64,000 bases of DNA from Roridomyces roridus. Taxonomy: Eukaryota; Basidiomycota; Agaricomycetes; Agaricales; Mycenaceae. The notes beneath the pieces are model-generated. The model did not search any database and had not been told where the DNA came from. It saw only the letters and a program-made list of their open reading frames with translations. This document shows, in pieces, positions 63,213 to 64,000 of the stretch; position 1 is the first letter of the stretch; each line of letters begins with the position of its first letter. The stretch is taken from contig JARKIF010000012.1 in assembly GCA_029378245.1 (NCBI GenBank), positions 930,001 to 994,000 on the forward strand, written 5' to 3'. The translations under genes were made by a program, and so were the position numbers.

Positions 63213-64000
63213 TCACTGTTCATGAACACTAGAAACTCCATCTAAATTCGTACCAGTACTCAACTCTTTCCACAACTCGAGCTCCTCCAACCGCTTCTCA
63301 TAGAACACCTTGAAATTCCTGTACGAGTCGTCTCCTACAACAAAGCGCCGGGGAAGCGTCTCGGACGTGGTGAGCAGCTTGATGATGTTGCGCGCCGCCT
63401 TGACGGGGTCTCCGGGCACAACTTTCGGGAAAGTGTTGATGAGAAAATCGATGACCCCATGCGCCGTGTTGTAACCCCCGATCGTCTTGACCGGGGATCC
63501 GGAATATGCGGCGCCCGCATAGTTGAAGAAGTTGGTGCGGAAGCCGCTTGGCTGGAAAGACGTTGACTCAGTGCGCAGGGAAAAGGAGGGCAAGTACGAA
63601 CCTGTATCACGATAGACCGGATGTTAAAGTCCGCGAGCTCAAGTGCCCAAGTATCCGAGACAGCCTCGACAGCGGCCTTGGATGCTGTGTAGATGCCCGT
63701 CCCCGGAAGGGTCGTACAGGTATTCTCGGAGCTGAACTGAACCAAAGTCCCGCTGCGCCGCTGACGGAAGTGCGGAAGGAAAGCATTCACTGTGTTGACC
63801 TTGAGCCATCGAGTCAAAATCGAACCGTCACAAGTAAGATGTTGGCACTCACGACACCGAAGAAATTCGTGCTGAATTGCGCGTGAACGTGGGTGGAAGT
63901 CATCTCCTCAATCGCACCAGCTTGACCGTATCCTGCATTACTGAGAAGAAAGTCGATCTGCCCGCTACATAACCGTGAGTCATGTTGGACACCTGAAGAA
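63213..64000 (-). CDS. Short-chain dehydrogenase/reductase (partial, 5' end outside the window)
   Basis: Classical SDR, NAD(P)(H)-dependent Rossmann-fold oxidoreductase. Visible from the edge inwards: DFLLSNAGYGQAGAIEEM (the NAG motif), THVHAQFSTNFFGV, an intron (about 63801-63851), VNTVNAFLPHFRQRRSGTLV, QFSSENTC, then the active site YTASKAAVEAVSDTWALEL (Y-x-x-x-K) with the catalytic Ser in FSS. A further intron (about 63554-63602) is followed by PSGFRTNFFNYAGAAY, DPVKAARNIIKLLTTSETL and PRRFVVGDDSY, ending GVSSVHEQ. The GxxxGxG cofactor motif lies beyond the window. The substrate cannot be assigned. Confidence 0.9.

Overview
The window looks like nuclear DNA of an agaricomycete (mushroom-type basidiomycete). 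The signs are short introns of about 45-60 nt with GT(GC)-AG borders, balanced GC content, pyrimidine-rich leaders before ATGs, WOPR/HMG-box regulators, BTB/POZ proteins, and F-box-like proteins with an N-terminal coiled coil. There are no bacterial-style operons, CRISPR arrays or rRNA genes, and I found no complete tRNA gene. Gene models below were spliced by eye, so internal exon borders are approximate unless given.

Layout. At 0.6-6.1 kb lie an MDR-type zinc-free alcohol dehydrogenase/quinone reductase, an MFS monocarboxylate-type transporter and a multi-pass membrane protein. From 4.1 to 13 kb there is a repeat-rich stretch with relics of the F-box family F1, a broken secreted crotonase, a broken 'MGGTL' family gene carrying a 1.29-kb DNA transposon in its leader, and a 645-bp CACTA-like element. 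At 14.3-30.2 kb lie two paralogous WOPR (Gti1/Pac2) regulators, an unrecognised conserved-looking gene (17.3-18.3 kb), a weak multi-exon gene (19.2-20.6 kb) and a Sec24 COPII coat gene. From 30.6 to 42.4 kb is the core of a segmental-duplication zone: F-box families F1, F2 and F3, MGGTL copy 2 and crotonase copies B and C, mostly decayed. At 43-54 kb lie a diverged tandem repeat, an Old Yellow Enzyme, a membrane protein, a BTB protein, an HMG-box factor and a second BTB protein, all apparently intact. From 54 to 62.4 kb is a ~300-bp repeat array containing an 824-bp TIR element, then a second duplication block (crotonase D, F2 copy b, MGGTL copy 3, intact F1 copy 4). The right edge holds a glycosidase-like relic and a short-chain dehydrogenase that runs off the window.

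Main theme. Three or four unrelated gene families recur together in different orders and orientations: a secreted crotonase-fold protein, F-box family F1, F-box/LRR family F2, and an unrecognised family starting MGGTL. In this window two F1 copies and three crotonase copies look intact. All MGGTL and F2 copies carry lesions. Comparing the copies gives natural empty sites that define target-site duplications for two transposons, and reveals 8-bp duplications that break reading frames, which look like transposon excision footprints.
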